DNA of 64,000 nt from positions 1 to 64,000 of the forward strand of contig JAJFLZ010000030.1 in the NCBI GenBank assembly GCA_021772435.1. The letters run 5' to 3'. Below are positions 35,681 through 43,427 of this stretch, in pieces. Source of the stretch: Chlamydiota bacterium (GTDB lineage: Bacteria > Chlamydiota > Chlamydiia > Chlamydiales > JACKPQ01). The notes beneath the pieces were generated by a model that saw only the letters and a list, made by a program, of their open reading frames with translations, was not told the origin of the DNA and did no database searches. Made by a program: the position numbers and the translations under genes. How positions within the stretch are numbered: position 1 is the stretch's first letter; each line of letters starts with the position of its first letter.

Positions 35681-35710
35681 TTGCCAAAAGAAACAGATTT
35701 CGGGTATAAC
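35681..35710 (+). promoter_or_regulatory. Candidate promoter of the amidase gene
   Basis: TTGCCA (35681-35686) and TATAAC (35705-35710) are 18 bases apart. The ATG follows only eight bases after the -10 box, so the mRNA would be almost leaderless. Confidence 0.45.
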
Positions 35711-35718
35711 TGGCAGAT

Positions 35719-36396
35719 ATGAAAAAAATTGCGCTCATTTGCTCTGCTCTAGTCCTGATGCTAACGGGATGTGGCACCTCATCTAAAAGTTATTCGGACG
35801 TGGCGATTGAAACACATGGGTTTTACGGGCCTTGGGGCGATAAGCACATGCCGCTCGTTGTCGTTGACGCTGGCCATGGCGGTTTTGACCTAGGAGCCTG
35901 CCACGCTTCTTGCGAAGAAAAAGACCTGGCCTTGACAACAGCCCTTTTGCTCAAGCGCTATCTGAATGAAAAAGGCTATCGCGTGATCCTCACCCGTAAT
36001 CGAGATATCTTCATCCCCTTAAAAGAGCGCGCCGAAATCGCCAATGAGTCCAAAAGTAGACTTTTTGTCAGCGTTCACTACAACGCTGCGCAGTCGGCTA
36101 AAGCCGAAGGCATCGAAGTGTACTATTTTAACAAAGGCGATAATCTGCGGATTGAATCGTCGAAAAAGCTCGCCACCGATGTCCTATCGAAGCTCTTGCA
36201 CCGCACCGGCGCCCCATCCAGAGGTGTTAAGCACGGCAATTTCCTCGTCATTCGCGAAACCAAAATGCCAGCCATCCTCATCGAAGGCGGATTTATCACC
36301 TCTCCCAAAGAGCGCGCCATCCTAAAGAGCCGCGATTACCAAGAAGAGATCGCTCAGGCCGTCGCCGAAGGCATCGACCACTACTTCAAAATCTAA
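35719..36396 (+). CDS. amiA: N-acetylmuramoyl-L-alanine amidase, lipoprotein
   Basis: Amidase_3 enzymes cut the amide bond between MurNAc and L-Ala in peptidoglycan. The 225-residue protein starts with a lipoprotein signal (LMLTGC lipobox at about residue 18). The zinc-site motifs are VVDAGHGGFD, the Glu in SCEEKD, and SVHYNAA. The catalytic Glu is in ILIEGGFITSPKE. The chlamydial AmiA is the neighbour of murE (CT268/CT269); here a two-gene accessory pair lies between them. Confidence 0.92.
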   Translation: MKKIALICSALVLMLTGCGTSSKSYSDVAIETHGFYGPWGDKHMPLVVVDAGHGGFDLGACHASCEEKDLALTTALLLKRYLNEKGYRVILTRNRDIFIPLKERAEIANESKSRLFVSVHYNAAQSAKAEGIEVYYFNKGDNLRIESSKKLATDVLSKLLHRTGAPSRGVKHGNFLVIRETKMPAILIEGGFITSPKERAILKSRDYQEEIAQAVAEGIDHYFKI

Positions 36397-36437
36397 CTAA
36401 CTTAATTTCAGCAATTTAAAACTGACAAACTCAACAC

Positions 36438-36487
36438 TTGACAATCTACCGTAAAAGTTGGTAATATTACCTATATAAACGGTAGAT
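36438..36487 (+). promoter_or_regulatory. Promoter with nested palindromic operator
   Basis: TTGACA (36438-36443) and TAATAT (36462-36467) are 18 bases apart. The -10 box lies inside the perfect palindrome GGTAATATTACC (36460-36471). An outer inverted repeat, ATCTACCG (36444-36451) and CGGTAGAT (36480-36487), brackets it. Such nesting is typical of autoregulated promoters; the likely repressor is the wHTH protein just downstream. Confidence 0.75.
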
Positions 36488-36489
36488 AT

Positions 36490-36825
36490 ATGCTCAAAGA
36501 GTTATTTGGAAATAATACAATCGAGAAAATTTGTTTTTTTCTCCTGATGAATAAGACTTGCTATGGAGCTCTGCTAAGCAAAGTTTTTGACGTTCCCGTG
36601 AGTAGTATTCAAAAAGGCTTAGAACGGTTGGAGTACGGCGGTATTGTTGTTAGCGTTATGGTAGGAAAAACACGCGTCTACCAATTTAATCCTCGCTGGC
36701 CCTTTTTGAAAGAATTTGAAATGTTTCTAAAAAAAGCCTATAGTTTTTTACCAGAAGAAATGCGTTTACAATACTACGAAAGACCTATTCGTAAGAGACC
36801 GAGACGCAAAGGAAAACCACTTTGA
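36490..36825 (+). CDS. Winged-helix regulator (antitoxin-like)
   Basis: The product (111 residues) has a winged-helix DNA-binding fold by appearance: FFLLMNKTCYGALLSKVFDV, then VPVSSIQKGLERLEYGGIVV and a wing VGKTRVYQFNP. A highly basic tail (RKRPRRKGK) ends it. It overlaps the next gene (TTGA), so both are translated together. The pair resembles AbiE-type or MNT-like two-gene modules, in which a helix-turn-helix protein represses and antidotes a nucleotidyltransferase. That assignment is inferred from architecture. Confidence 0.7.
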   Translation: MLKELFGNNTIEKICFFLLMNKTCYGALLSKVFDVPVSSIQKGLERLEYGGIVVSVMVGKTRVYQFNPRWPFLKEFEMFLKKAYSFLPEEMRLQYYERPIRKRPRRKGKPL

Positions 36826-37349
36826 TTGATTGGAAAAACATATCGCAAAAAGATTTAGCGGGATATATCTGCGAAGAGTTGAAAAAACAAAAGATAGATA
36901 GCGTATTGGTTGGTGGAGCATGTGTATCGATTTACTCGAATAATCAATATATCTCTAACGATTTAGATTTTGTCTCTTATCATGATCGCGACAGCCTAAA
37001 ACAAGTTTTAGTTCACCTAGGCTTTGAAGATCAGGGGAAATATTACAAACACTCTGACTGTCCTTGGTTAATTGAATTTGTTGCTCCACCTGTAGCTGTA
37101 GGAGATTATTTTGTTACGGATTTTCATTATATAAAAACACAATATGGAACAGTAAAACTTCTCAAACCAGTTGATTGCATTAAAGATCGATTAGCTAGCT
37201 ATTTTCACTGGGATGATAAACAATCCTTAGAACAAGCAGTTCTCATTTGCAAAGCACACGATATAGATTTAGACGAATTAAAAAATTGGGCAGAAGCAGA
37301 ACGCCAAGAGACAAAATTCCAAAAATTTCTAAAAGTAATCAAAACTTAG
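36822..37349 (+). CDS. Nucleotidyltransferase-fold protein (toxin-like)
   Basis: The product (175 residues) carries a minimal nucleotidyltransferase motif: VLVGGACVSIY followed by SNDLDFV, matching the G-G/S ... S-x-D-x-D pattern of AbiEii-like and DUF6036-like proteins. A third acid may be in WLIEFV. The helical end (KDRLASYFHWDDKQSLEQA) is common in these families. It starts with TTG inside the stop of the wHTH gene. It inserts between amiA and murE, so the module looks acquired. Confidence 0.7.
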   Translation: MIDWKNISQKDLAGYICEELKKQKIDSVLVGGACVSIYSNNQYISNDLDFVSYHDRDSLKQVLVHLGFEDQGKYYKHSDCPWLIEFVAPPVAVGDYFVTDFHYIKTQYGTVKLLKPVDCIKDRLASYFHWDDKQSLEQAVLICKAHDIDLDELKNWAEAERQETKFQKFLKVIKT

Positions 37350-38761
37350 CTGTTTAGGCATAGTTGATGGGCGATTTGACGGTCGTCGAAGGGGTTGACT
37401 CTGTCCGAAAAGGTTTGCGTGCGCTCGTGCCCTTTGCCTGCAATGAGCAGAACATCACCGGGTTTTGCTAGTGCGATGAGTTTTTCGATGGCGCATTTGC
37501 GGTCGAGCTCAAGTGTGTGCTCGCCTGTGCAGCCTTTGAGGATGTCTTGACAGATAGCTGCGGGATCTTCCCCTCTAGGGTTGTCGGATGTGATGACAAC
37601 GTGATCAGAGAGGGTGGATGCCACGCGGCCCATCTTGGAACGCTTGTCTTGATCGCGCTCTCCCCCACAGCCAAAGAGTGTGAGAATGCGGCCCGTCGTT
37701 ACCTCTTTAAGTGTAGATAGCACGCTATGGAGGGCGTCTTCTGTGTGAGCATAGTCAACGTAAATGTGCAGACCTTGGTCGTTAGGGACTTTTTCAAGGC
37801 GACCAGGAACTGTGGAGAAGGTTTTAAGTTTTTCAGCAATTGTTTTGAGAGAATGGCCTAGAACAAGAGCTGCTGCGATAGCTGCTAGGCAATTTGAAAC
37901 GTTAAATCTACCGATGAGCGGGCAGGTGATACGCTGAGATATTTTTTTGTGCACAAGGGTAAAGGCAATACCTGATGGGGAAAGCTCTAAGTCAAAGGCG
38001 CGCAGATCTGCTGGCGTATCGATGCCATAGGTGAATTTTTTGGCTTTGGTTGTCATGTGTTTGTGATAGGGACAGTCTGCGTTTAGGATGGCGTGCTTTT
38101 TCACGTTAGCAAAGAGCTTGGCTTTTGATCGCATGTAGTGATCCATCGTCTGATGGTAGTCAAGGTGATCTTGCGTCAGATTGGTAAAGATGCCGATGTC
38201 GTAATCAATGCCACTTGTACGTCCCTGATCTAGGGCATGTGATGAAACTTCCATGACACAGGCGCGCATGTTTTCTTGAGCCATCTCAGAGAGGAGCTTT
38301 TGTAAGCCAATGACATCAGGTGTGGTCAGCTGGGAGGGAAAATGGTGATCGCCTACGATTGCTTCGATGGTGCCGATGAGTCCGCAGCTATCTAGCAGGT
38401 GCCGGATAAGGTAGCTGGTGGTCGTCTTTCCATTTGTTCCCGTGATACCAATGGTACAAAGTTTCGATGCTGGATTGCCGTAAAATCGCTTGGCAAGTTC
38501 CGATTCGATAAACGATACATCCGGTGTGATGAGCTGGACCGCTCTGCAGAAGGGGTCGTAGAGATCAGTTAGGATAGCAACGCAGCCTGCATTTAGGGCA
38601 TCGGTGATAAATTGCGTCCCATCATAGGTTTTGCCGCGCCTTGCAATAAAGAGATCGCCTTGCTTGCCGCGTCTTGAATCGGAGCATAAACCTAAAATGG
38701 ATATCTCTTTGGATCCCTTGATGTGAACTGGCAGGTTTTTAATGAGGCTTTTGAGTTTCAT
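37346..38761 (-). CDS. murE: UDP-MurNAc-L-Ala-D-Glu:meso-diaminopimelate ligase
   Basis: MurE adds the third stem-peptide residue of peptidoglycan precursors. The 471-residue enzyme has the ATP loop GITGTNGKTTTSYL, the central EVSSHALDQGR and the specificity motif DNPRGEDP, which indicates meso-diaminopimelate. It ends with AGKGHERTQ. It belongs to the division/cell-wall cluster with mraZ-rsmH-ftsL-ftsI. It is separated from ftsI by an opposite-strand gene. Confidence 0.95.
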   Translation of the reverse strand: MKLKSLIKNLPVHIKGSKEISILGLCSDSRRGKQGDLFIARRGKTYDGTQFITDALNAGCVAILTDLYDPFCRAVQLITPDVSFIESELAKRFYGNPASKLCTIGITGTNGKTTTSYLIRHLLDSCGLIGTIEAIVGDHHFPSQLTTPDVIGLQKLLSEMAQENMRACVMEVSSHALDQGRTSGIDYDIGIFTNLTQDHLDYHQTMDHYMRSKAKLFANVKKHAILNADCPYHKHMTTKAKKFTYGIDTPADLRAFDLELSPSGIAFTLVHKKISQRITCPLIGRFNVSNCLAAIAAALVLGHSLKTIAEKLKTFSTVPGRLEKVPNDQGLHIYVDYAHTEDALHSVLSTLKEVTTGRILTLFGCGGERDQDKRSKMGRVASTLSDHVVITSDNPRGEDPAAICQDILKGCTGEHTLELDRKCAIEKLIALAKPGDVLLIAGKGHERTQTFSDRVNPFDDRQIAHQLCLNS

Positions 38762-38833
38762 ACAGCTTTATATTAATCGATGGGAAAAACTTTGGGTATG
38801 AAAAAATGATCCATTTTTTTAGAATCGCGATCT

Positions 38834-39409
38834 ATGAGCGTTTTAAACGGAATTTCCAGATCTGTAGCTAGATGCAATGGGCCTATTTGTCAATTACATC
38901 TCAAGGCTCTTTTCGAAGGGAAAATTGATTGCATTATTTCTAGTCGTTTTTATCCGTCCTCATCAGCTCAGCACTGCGCTCAAAGATTTTTAACCAAAAG
39001 TAAAGTAACAAAACCTTGCGATTTTTCATCTGTTATTCAATCCACTTTTCCAGAGGATTTTACACCCATTAAATATTTGCAGTTGCAACTTCCATTCACA
39101 GTCGAGCAGCAAGATTGCATTGGGGCTGTATCTATTCATCAATCAGGTGAAAACGTGGTTCTCCCCCCGCCTACAACTGGCCCAGATGCCAATCTGAAAA
39201 TCATTGCTCAGCTGAGTTTACAAAACCCCGAAGGCGCAAAATTTCACTTATCTTTGCGCGACTTGTCAAAATTCGAAATCGATATGCAACCTGGCCAGCT
39301 GCTCCTCTTTCCAACTGATTTAACACATTCGTATTCTAACATCGATAATTCCGTAAGCCTGGTTGCTAAAATTGCCATGCAAGACCAAGTCATCACCGTC
39401 TACAATTAG
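38834..39409 (+). CDS. Hypothetical protein within the division cluster
   Basis: No family is recognised for this 191-residue protein. The C-terminal 70 residues (MQPGQLLLFPTDLTHSYSNI) look beta-rich and faintly like the end of cupin or 2-oxoglutarate-oxygenase folds. A clear H-x-D metal motif is missing, so I do not assign that function. It lies on the plus strand between ftsI and murE, which are both on the minus strand, and its end overlaps the ftsI end by four bases. Confidence 0.5.
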   Translation: MSVLNGISRSVARCNGPICQLHLKALFEGKIDCIISSRFYPSSSAQHCAQRFLTKSKVTKPCDFSSVIQSTFPEDFTPIKYLQLQLPFTVEQQDCIGAVSIHQSGENVVLPPPTTGPDANLKIIAQLSLQNPEGAKFHLSLRDLSKFEIDMQPGQLLLFPTDLTHSYSNIDNSVSLVAKIAMQDQVITVYN

Positions 39410-41337
39410 TTGTTCCATTCGTCGTAGAGAGCTTTGAGAGCTTTGGCCTCGGATAGAGAGTCTGCTTTGTCGGGGTGATATCTAGGATCACCGATGGGGT
39501 AGCCGTAAGGGTCGTCTGGCGCAACGCCTAGGTAAGCAAGTGAGCGTTTGGCAATTTCTCGAAAGACCGGCGCAGCACATTTTCCACCGTAGTGCGTTTT
39601 CCCATAACCCGGAATGTAGCGATATTCTGGCTCATCGATGCCGATAAAGAGCACAAAGCGAGAGTCATGCGCTGGAGCAAATCCAATAAAAGATGAAAAG
39701 TGCACTTTTTTGTCGTATTTGCCATCGACGATTTTTTCAGAGGTCCCCGATTTACCAGCTTCTGTGTAGCCGCGCACATCTGCCCGAACGCTAGAACCGC
39801 CAGGCTTGGTCACGTATTTAAGAGCATCGATGATTTGGTATGAAACGCCGTCTGGTAGTTTTCTACCCTGCATTTGAGGTTTGTTATCGATAAGGATTTC
39901 ATCGCCACGCTGGATTTTGCGCAAAATGGTCGGCTTCACATCAAAACCACCGTTGGCAATGATGGCAAAAGCCCTTGTCATTTGCAGACTGGTAGCCAGC
40001 ATGTTGTAGCCAATTGAAAGCGTGTATGGCGTGGGTTTAGACCATTGGCTGGGATTTTGCGGATTGGGCACAAGACCCCTTGCCTCTGCAGGCAGCTCGA
40101 TCTGCGTTTTTGATCCAAAGCCAAAAATTGTGTTTAATTTTTCAGCGTACCATTTTGACCCTAAGCGATCGCAAATGCGTTCTGCTAGCTTTCCCATGTA
40201 AACATTGGACGATTTCAAGATGGCAAGTTGCATGTTTAGAAATTTGTGAGAAGAAACATCTTTAATACGGTGTTTGGTCCCTGGGATCACTCCATCATCA
40301 GCGCGAATTTTTTCATCGGGAGAAAATAGCGGCTTTTCTCCTCTTTGCTTGAGTTCTTCGTTAGCTAGAAACGCAAGCGCTACTGTCAGCGGTTTTATGG
40401 TTGAGCCCGGCTCAAAACAGTCGGTAATAGCTTTGACTTTGGTGTGCTCGGTAAGACTTTGATCATTGTAATATTCTTTGTAGCGCTTTGGCTCGAAGAA
40501 TGGATACTGCGCTAAGGCTAACAGCTCTCCTGTCTGGGGATCCATCATGATCGCCCAGCCAGATTTGGCATGTACGCGCTGGACAGCTTTAGCAATCTCT
40601 TCCTCTGCAATTGTTTGCAGGGTGGGATCGATCGTCAAGTACACATCAGCGCCATCGATTGGATCGACAACCACTTTATCCGCCTCTAGCGCATGCCGAG
40701 GTGACCGCATTAAAACACGTTTACCCTCCTGGCCTTTCAGATAGGGATTAAAAAATCCCTCAACACCCCCTGTCGGCTCATGACTCTCTCGTACTGTATG
40801 TAAAACTTGCCCTAGCAACTGCTCATAAGGGTAGGAGCGTTTCCAATCTTGAACAAAAAAAACAGCGTTGGATGGCATCTTGTTTTGGCGAGCATAGGTT
40901 TTCCACCATCCTTCAATTTCCACCATGCGATCGCGACTAACCCAAGATGCTACGCGGCGGCTCCTAGAGCGTTTGTCAAATTGGGCGCGTACAGATGTAA
41001 AATCACGGTTTGCCATATCAGAGAGAGCTTGTGCAATCGGCTCTTTTTGTACACCGGGAATGGCTTCTGGATCGATGTAAATATGGTACTTTGAAACATC
41101 GATGACAAGTGGTTTTGGCTTATTGGCAATGGGACTTGAGTAAAAAACACCCCGCTTGCATGGCATGCTAAGTGAAAACTTGTGCTGCCGCTCTGCTTTT
41201 TGCGCCCATTTATCCCCTTCTATGACCTGAATTTTGTAAAATTGTAAGATAAGAAGAGCAAAAAGACCGAATAAAAATGTAGCAAGCCCTGTGATCCGTC
41301 CCACTAATAACCTCAGTTTTTCGTTTATATCATTCAT
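39406..41337 (-). CDS. ftsI: Penicillin-binding protein 3 / FtsI-like transpeptidase
   Basis: PBP3 crosslinks septal peptidoglycan. The product (643 residues from 41337) has an N-terminal membrane anchor (ITGLATFLFGLFALLILQF), a dimerisation domain and a transpeptidase domain. The latter has the active-site STIK (FEPGSTIKPLTV), SSN (SSNVYMGK) and KSG (GKSGTSEK). The start ATG and the first nine to ten codons lie inside repeat copy D. The true ancestral start is therefore uncertain. No ribosome site is visible before this ATG. Confidence 0.9.
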   Translation of the reverse strand: MNDINEKLRLLVGRITGLATFLFGLFALLILQFYKIQVIEGDKWAQKAERQHKFSLSMPCKRGVFYSSPIANKPKPLVIDVSKYHIYIDPEAIPGVQKEPIAQALSDMANRDFTSVRAQFDKRSRSRRVASWVSRDRMVEIEGWWKTYARQNKMPSNAVFFVQDWKRSYPYEQLLGQVLHTVRESHEPTGGVEGFFNPYLKGQEGKRVLMRSPRHALEADKVVVDPIDGADVYLTIDPTLQTIAEEEIAKAVQRVHAKSGWAIMMDPQTGELLALAQYPFFEPKRYKEYYNDQSLTEHTKVKAITDCFEPGSTIKPLTVALAFLANEELKQRGEKPLFSPDEKIRADDGVIPGTKHRIKDVSSHKFLNMQLAILKSSNVYMGKLAERICDRLGSKWYAEKLNTIFGFGSKTQIELPAEARGLVPNPQNPSQWSKPTPYTLSIGYNMLATSLQMTRAFAIIANGGFDVKPTILRKIQRGDEILIDNKPQMQGRKLPDGVSYQIIDALKYVTKPGGSSVRADVRGYTEAGKSGTSEKIVDGKYDKKVHFSSFIGFAPAHDSRFVLFIGIDEPEYRYIPGYGKTHYGGKCAAPVFREIAKRSLAYLGVAPDDPYGYPIGDPRYHPDKADSLSEAKALKALYDEWNN

Positions 41338-41474
41338 TTTCAGGCATCTTAGCCGCCATCTTGCACCCTTTTTGTGCTCATCTATAGCCCTTTGGCTATC
41401 GAATCGCAAAAAATGGCACAATCTATCACCTAATCTGTTCTGAATCTAAATAATCAAAACCCAAAACTGAGGTT
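41309..41474 (-). repeat. Foldback MITE-like repeat, copy D, between ftsL and ftsI
   Basis: This is a 166-base copy in reverse orientation. Its ends read AACCTCAGTTTT...AAAACTGAGGTT instead of AACCTGAACTCT...AGAGTTCAGGTT, so both ends changed together and still pair. It fills the space from two bases after the ftsL stop to codon 10 of ftsI. The flanking triplets (AAT and ACT) do not match exactly. Confidence 0.9.
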
Positions 41475-41475
41475 A

Positions 41476-41769
41476 CTACGGGCTTTTAGCAATCATTGCA
41501 GCTTGCGGCATGTGAGCGTAATCGACGTATTTGAGGTGACGAAAATTTTGCATCTTAGCTAGTTGCATTAAATTCTTTGGATCTTCAAATCGCTCAATTT
41601 CAAAACGAAGGCGCGTATTTTCTTCATGCAAAACGCTAACCTCTTTAGCAAGCGATGGCAAAATTAAACGCCTAGCGCACAGAACATTTTGCGTATTGAT
41701 GTAGGAGTAGAGCATGGAGCCGCAGCCAGCAATGCAAATAAATACTTTGGCAAAAAAGACTTTTTTCAT
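41476..41769 (-). CDS. ftsL: FtsL-like division protein
   Basis: This 97-residue bitopic protein has one N-terminal membrane segment and a short coiled coil (EVSVLHEENTRLRFEIERF), the layout of FtsL. Its position between rsmH and ftsI is the classical one; the C. trachomatis counterpart would be CT271. Its ATG overlaps the rsmH stop. Repeat copy D starts right after its stop. Confidence 0.8.
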   Translation of the reverse strand: MKKVFFAKVFICIAGCGSMLYSYINTQNVLCARRLILPSLAKEVSVLHEENTRLRFEIERFEDPKNLMQLAKMQNFRHLKYVDYAHMPQAAMIAKSP

Positions 41770-42674
41770 GCACCCAACCTCTCTGCAATGCGTAGCTTTG
41801 AGCTTCTAGCTCGCGGGTTAGCACGTACTTCTTCGTATGACGGTACGATCGGCTTTTTGGTTAAAAGTTTGATGCCAGGTAGGCCTTCCACTCTTTCTTC
41901 GCCCCATTCGTAATCGGGACGTGCCGCTTGACGAAAGAGGTTTTTGACGATGCGATCTTCTAAACTGTGAAACGAAATTACGCCGAGTCTGCCACCTGGT
42001 TTTAAAGCATTTAGGGCTTTAAACACCCCTTGCCATACGGATTCTAATTCGGCATTAACAGCAATACGCAGAGCTTGAAAGACAAGCGTTGCTGGATGAA
42101 GCTTTTTGCGTCCGCGTCCTAAAACACTAGCTGTCCATTCCGCAAACTGTTTGGTCGTCTCAAACTTTGTCTTTTTTCGCTGCTCCGCTAAGGCTTTAGC
42201 AAATTTACGCGCATTTTTCATCTCGCCGTAATTATGGAAAATTTGAGAGAGCTTGTCTTCAGACCAAGTATTTACGATATCACTCGCTGTCAAATCCGAA
42301 GACGTGTCCATTCGCATATCGAGCGGACCCTCTTTGGAAAAACTAAAACCTCTATCTTTTTGATCTAACTGCATCGATGACACTCCCAAATCGAGCAAAA
42401 TTCCGCCTACTTCCACCCCTTGCAGGTGGTCGTCAATAGCACTAAAATTGCCGTGGACAAACTTGATTTTATCCTTCCACGGATCTAAATTCTGTGCAGC
42501 AAGCACAAGTGCGCTTTTGTCTCTGTCACACCCGATATACTGCACAATTTCGGGATGAGCCTCTAAGATAGCCTTGGCATGCCCACCAGCTCCTAGCGTT
42601 CCGTCGAAAAAGATATCGAGTCTTAAATCAGCGAAAGCATCTAAGCATTCCTGCATCAAAACAGGGATATGCAC
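41766..42674 (-). CDS. rsmH: 16S rRNA (cytosine-1402-N4)-methyltransferase
   Basis: RsmH (MraW) methylates C1402 in the decoding centre. The 302-residue protein starts HIPVLMQECLDAF, has the SAM loop DGTLGAGGHAKAIL, and contains LLDLGVSSMQLD with RGFSF, and GGRLGVISFHSLEDRIVK. It ends in the basic RANPRARSSKLR motif. It lies one base after mraZ and overlaps ftsL. Confidence 0.96.
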   Translation of the reverse strand: MHIPVLMQECLDAFADLRLDIFFDGTLGAGGHAKAILEAHPEIVQYIGCDRDKSALVLAAQNLDPWKDKIKFVHGNFSAIDDHLQGVEVGGILLDLGVSSMQLDQKDRGFSFSKEGPLDMRMDTSSDLTASDIVNTWSEDKLSQIFHNYGEMKNARKFAKALAEQRKKTKFETTKQFAEWTASVLGRGRKKLHPATLVFQALRIAVNAELESVWQGVFKALNALKPGGRLGVISFHSLEDRIVKNLFRQAARPDYEWGEERVEGLPGIKLLTKKPIVPSYEEVRANPRARSSKLRIAERLGA

Positions 42675-42675
42675 G

Positions 42676-43185
42676 TCAAACCAAACTTTCTAGTGTTTCC
42701 ACAGGATCTGTATTTTCTTTGCCATCTAAAAGAGCAAACGCATCATTGATCATGCAGCTAAGCTCTCCCTGATCGCCTTCCATATAGGCAGAAAGATCTG
42801 CCTCATATTTTTCTTTTGGCCAAATCTCAATTTTGTTCAGCACGCCCGCTACCACCATATCAGTCTCTAAACCAATCGCTTTTTTTAGAGCTGAGGGGAG
42901 AACGACCCTGCCGAGTTTATCGCACGTAGCCTCGTGCAATGTTGAGAAAAATAGCGTAAAAAACTTTTGGAACTTAGCCACATGCTGCTTTTCCTGGAAT
43001 CTCTCTACAATCTTTTCGATATCGCTTTTGCGATAGATAGCAAGGCACCCACCCAGCCCTAAAGCTATGGTGAATTTCAGCTCTCCTTCTTCGACCAGCC
43101 CATAACGCATAGATTGGGGCAAGACGAAGCGGTTTTTGCTATCGAGTTTGACAGATGTTGATCCACTAAAAAAGAAGCGGCTCAT
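42676..43185 (-). CDS. mraZ: Division/cell wall cluster regulator MraZ
   Basis: MraZ is an AbrB-like double-psi-barrel regulator of its own dcw operon. The 169-residue protein has two repeats with the motif around the domain centre: LDSKNRFVLPQSMR and CDKLGRVVLPSALKKAIG (D-x-x-(N/G)-R). The start at 43185 gives the normal N terminus; a frame to 43221 is an extension. MraZ-box-like repeats lie upstream on both strands. Confidence 0.93.
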   Translation of the reverse strand: MSRFFFSGSTSVKLDSKNRFVLPQSMRYGLVEEGELKFTIALGLGGCLAIYRKSDIEKIVERFQEKQHVAKFQKFFTLFFSTLHEATCDKLGRVVLPSALKKAIGLETDMVVAGVLNKIEIWPKEKYEADLSAYMEGDQGELSCMINDAFALLDGKENTDPVETLESLV

Positions 43186-43205
43186 AAAGCAAATACATCC
43201 TTGTT

Positions 43206-43221
43206 TTCCACTTATTTCCAC
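43206..43221 (-). promoter_or_regulatory. MraZ-box-like pair upstream of mraZ
   Basis: On the minus strand GTGGAA occurs twice, exactly ten bases apart, 21-36 bases before the mraZ start codon. MraZ binds direct TGGGN repeats with a ten-base period; these two are weaker matches (GTGGA). Confidence 0.45.
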
Positions 43222-43325
43222 ATCCTAACACCAGATCCGGATTGTGGCAATCGATTTTGATCAAAAAAGTTCTGAGACGCACTTCAAACCCCTATTTTCA
43301 AGCAGATTAGAACCCAAAAAATTTT

Positions 43326-43350
43326 GTGGGAATTAGTGGGAATTGCTGGA
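43326..43350 (+). promoter_or_regulatory. Triple MraZ-box array
   Basis: GTGGG at 43326 and 43336 and CTGGA at 43346 form three direct repeats with an exact ten-base period, in the plus direction. This is the classical MraZ-box layout. It lies between the divergent mraZ and CT273-like genes and could control both. Confidence 0.7.
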
Positions 43351-43427
43351 TTTTCTACCATCTTCCGAGAAATCAAAAAATCCGATAATTATAGCATAAA
43401 AATATACAAATGTTTATTTAGTTAATT

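Noticed and set aside
43206-43224. Possible DnaA box near mraZ
   Set aside because: TTATTTCCACA has two extra bases compared with TTATCCACA, and the ten-base repeats fit MraZ boxes better. No origin is claimed near dnaA either.
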